Shown: positions 62,681 to 64,000 of the stretch, piece after piece | Numbering within the stretch: position 1 is the stretch's first letter | Layout of the letters: each line of letters starts with the position of its first letter | NCBI GenBank assembly: GCA_002163975.1 | Contig: CP019636.1 | Location: forward strand, 5,149,501-5,213,500 | Direction: 5' to 3' | Length of the DNA: 64,000 nucleotides | Origin: Nostocales cyanobacterium HT-58-2 | GTDB taxonomy: Bacteria > Cyanobacteriota > Cyanobacteriia > Cyanobacteriales > Nostocaceae | Notes under the pieces: model-generated | Databases searched by the model: none | Told to the model about the DNA's origin: nothing | What the model saw: the letters and a program-made list of their open reading frames with translations, nothing else | Translations under genes and position numbers: made by a program

Positions 62681-63919
62681 TCACTGCAATCTACGCATCA
62701 GCAAAGCTAAACGAATCTGTACCGCGTCATCAAAGCGACGCGGGTCAAGCCCAGTGAGTAGGGTAATCTTATCTAATCGATAACTCAAAGTATTCCGGTG
62801 AATTGACAGCTGACTGGCTGTGGAAGAAGGACAGCAGTCTTCAGAAAAGAATGCATCTAAAGTTGCTAGTAATTGCGGTTCGTGGTTAAGAGGACTCAGT
62901 AGATATGTTGCCAATTCAATTTTTGTTTGCTCATCCGCCACACCAATAAAAGCTGCAATTCCCAATCTATCTAAGCAATGAACTTTGTTGTGATCGTGAA
63001 AGCGACAGCCCAATGATAAAGCCGCCCGTGCATCTTGATATGATTGGGCAAGTCCCCGAACTCCTGGATGATATCGACCAATACCAATGCTAATCGATAC
63101 ATTAGTGTCACGCCGCAACCGTAATAATAATCCCCCAGCCGCCCGCTTTAGCGCAGTAAGATTTGCCCAAGAAGAACTGCACTGCTCTGGTACATCACCA
63201 CGATTTGCCCAACTCCCCAAGTTTTTCGTATCACTAGCCTTGAGAACAGCCACTTCTCCATCACCAAGATAAGCGCAAATCGTGTCGTTAGGTAGATGGA
63301 AAAAGCTGACGACACTTCCTATAACTAGAGTTGCTCGTCGTATTTGTACCTCTGGTAAAGAGGATGTAGCAACACAGGAACGCGGGGACACAAGGATATT
63401 GTCCCTCTGTGCGTCATGACAAAAGTTATTACTTAGAATGTAGTCAGCAGCATCAATCAAAATGACTGCGCGAGGTGGTGTTAAATCTAACCCTAAAATT
63501 TTACTGTAGTGTAGAATATTAGCCTCATCATCTATTAAGCCGTTAAGTAAGTCGTAGATAAACTTATTTTTTAAATGATGTTGGTTAGGTAAAGCATCAA
63601 TAACTGCTGTTTGATTAACTACCAAGTCTACAATGACCTGTGCCAAACGAGGAGAAATTTTCTCACCATTGTGTGGTTTGCCAATAATCACTTCACCTAC
63701 TTGTGTATCAAAACAAATCGCTACTCGTAAGTAGTCAAGAGTGAGTTTTTCACAACTGTGTTTAAAAGGAAGCTTGACTAGCTTGGGATCGCTACTGCCA
63801 ATGACTATAGAATGCTGGTCAATGACGAAAACTGTAGCGCATAATAGTTGCGCCACTCTTTCCGCGACTATTTTTGCAACTCGCTCAAATTTTGTAGTGG
63901 TAGTTAATAAAGCTGTCAT
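62681..63919 (-). CDS. CdaR/PucR-type transcriptional regulator
   Basis: 412 residues. N-terminal sugar-diacid-recognition-like domain (ERVAQLLCATVFVIDQHSIV, VIVDLVVNQTAVIDALPNQH). Middle GGDEF-like CdaR region (NVSISIGIGRYHPGVRGLAQ, YQDARAALSLGCRFH). C-terminal PucR HTH (SSTASQLSIHRNTLSYRLDK, FDDAVQIRLALLMRRL). Senses small carboxylic acids in related bacteria; ligand here unknown. No target operon adjacent. Confidence 0.85.
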   Translation of the reverse strand: MTALLTTTTKFERVAKIVAERVAQLLCATVFVIDQHSIVIGSSDPKLVKLPFKHSCEKLTLDYLRVAICFDTQVGEVIIGKPHNGEKISPRLAQVIVDLVVNQTAVIDALPNQHHLKNKFIYDLLNGLIDDEANILHYSKILGLDLTPPRAVILIDAADYILSNNFCHDAQRDNILVSPRSCVATSSLPEVQIRRATLVIGSVVSFFHLPNDTICAYLGDGEVAVLKASDTKNLGSWANRGDVPEQCSSSWANLTALKRAAGGLLLRLRRDTNVSISIGIGRYHPGVRGLAQSYQDARAALSLGCRFHDHNKVHCLDRLGIAAFIGVADEQTKIELATYLLSPLNHEPQLLATLDAFFSEDCCPSSTASQLSIHRNTLSYRLDKITLLTGLDPRRFDDAVQIRLALLMRRLQ

Positions 63920-64000
63920 TTATACGTAGTACCCAGGCGCTTTCTACTGCTGTCATATCGAAAGCAGTATCGAAGAGATATCGCAAAGAGTCATCATTCT

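Overview
The window comes from a cyanobacterial chromosome. It carries CoaR, PsbQ, a CpcT/CpeT-type bilin lyase, Thf1/Psp29, NdhS, a high-light-inducible protein, HemF and HemJ, a Yfr1 small RNA, and many copies of the HIP1 octamer GCGATCGC. The abundance of insertion sequences, dispersed palindromic repeats, pentapeptide and DUF4912-type proteins, and ndhS, mrp-rodA and rpsP-khpA synteny suggests a filamentous, probably heterocyst-forming Nostocales member (Scytonema/Tolypothrix/Brasilonema-like). The genus is inference.

Layout. 1-13 kb: a cation/proton antiporter (cut by the window edge), a HAS-barrel-like protein, ndhS, rodA, mrp, an SRPBCC protein, hemF, a STAS protein, a CpcT-like lyase, thf1/psp29 and a holin-like membrane protein. 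11.3-22.2 kb: an aromatic amino-acid catabolic island. fahA and an unknown fahA-linked gene run left, with an Lrp regulator that has an apparent frameshift. hppD and hmgA run right, followed by a diiron haem-oxygenase-like protein, an AMP-forming acyl-CoA synthetase and an indoleamine 2,3-dioxygenase. Tyrosine to fumarate plus acetoacetate is covered except for a recognisable maleylacetoacetate isomerase.

16.8-32.5 kb: a plastic region bracketed by two inverted, nearly identical ~0.8 kb elements. Each has a small ORF facing away from a long structured-RNA-like segment (resembling HEARO/omega RNA), with no nuclease or transposase gene. Between them lie an IS630 element that splits a FAD oxidoreductase gene, a TnpB element whose tnpB carries an in-frame palindromic insertion, an IS4-like element, an IS110 element, a TetR regulator and an ABC ATPase fragment.

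32.5-48.4 kb: a DUF4912-like surface protein, hli, coaR, an AraC regulator, psbQ, several oxidoreductase and hydrolase genes, hemJ, yfr1, an unknown small-gene pair, tRNA-Thr, tRNA-Tyr, an ABC exporter and a DUF6816-like protein. 48.7-53.6 kb: a co-directional signalling cluster of DUF4388, roadblock/LC7, protoglobin, MglA-like small GTPase, second roadblock/LC7 and a V4R-like protein. It looks like a gas- or redox-sensing GTPase switch.

53.7-64 kb: ChuX-like protein, phoH, rpsU, khpA-like KH protein, rpsP, ffh, a pentapeptide-repeat membrane protein, an Xaa-Pro aminopeptidase and a CdaR/PucR regulator. All assignments come from reading the sequence; no database search was run.
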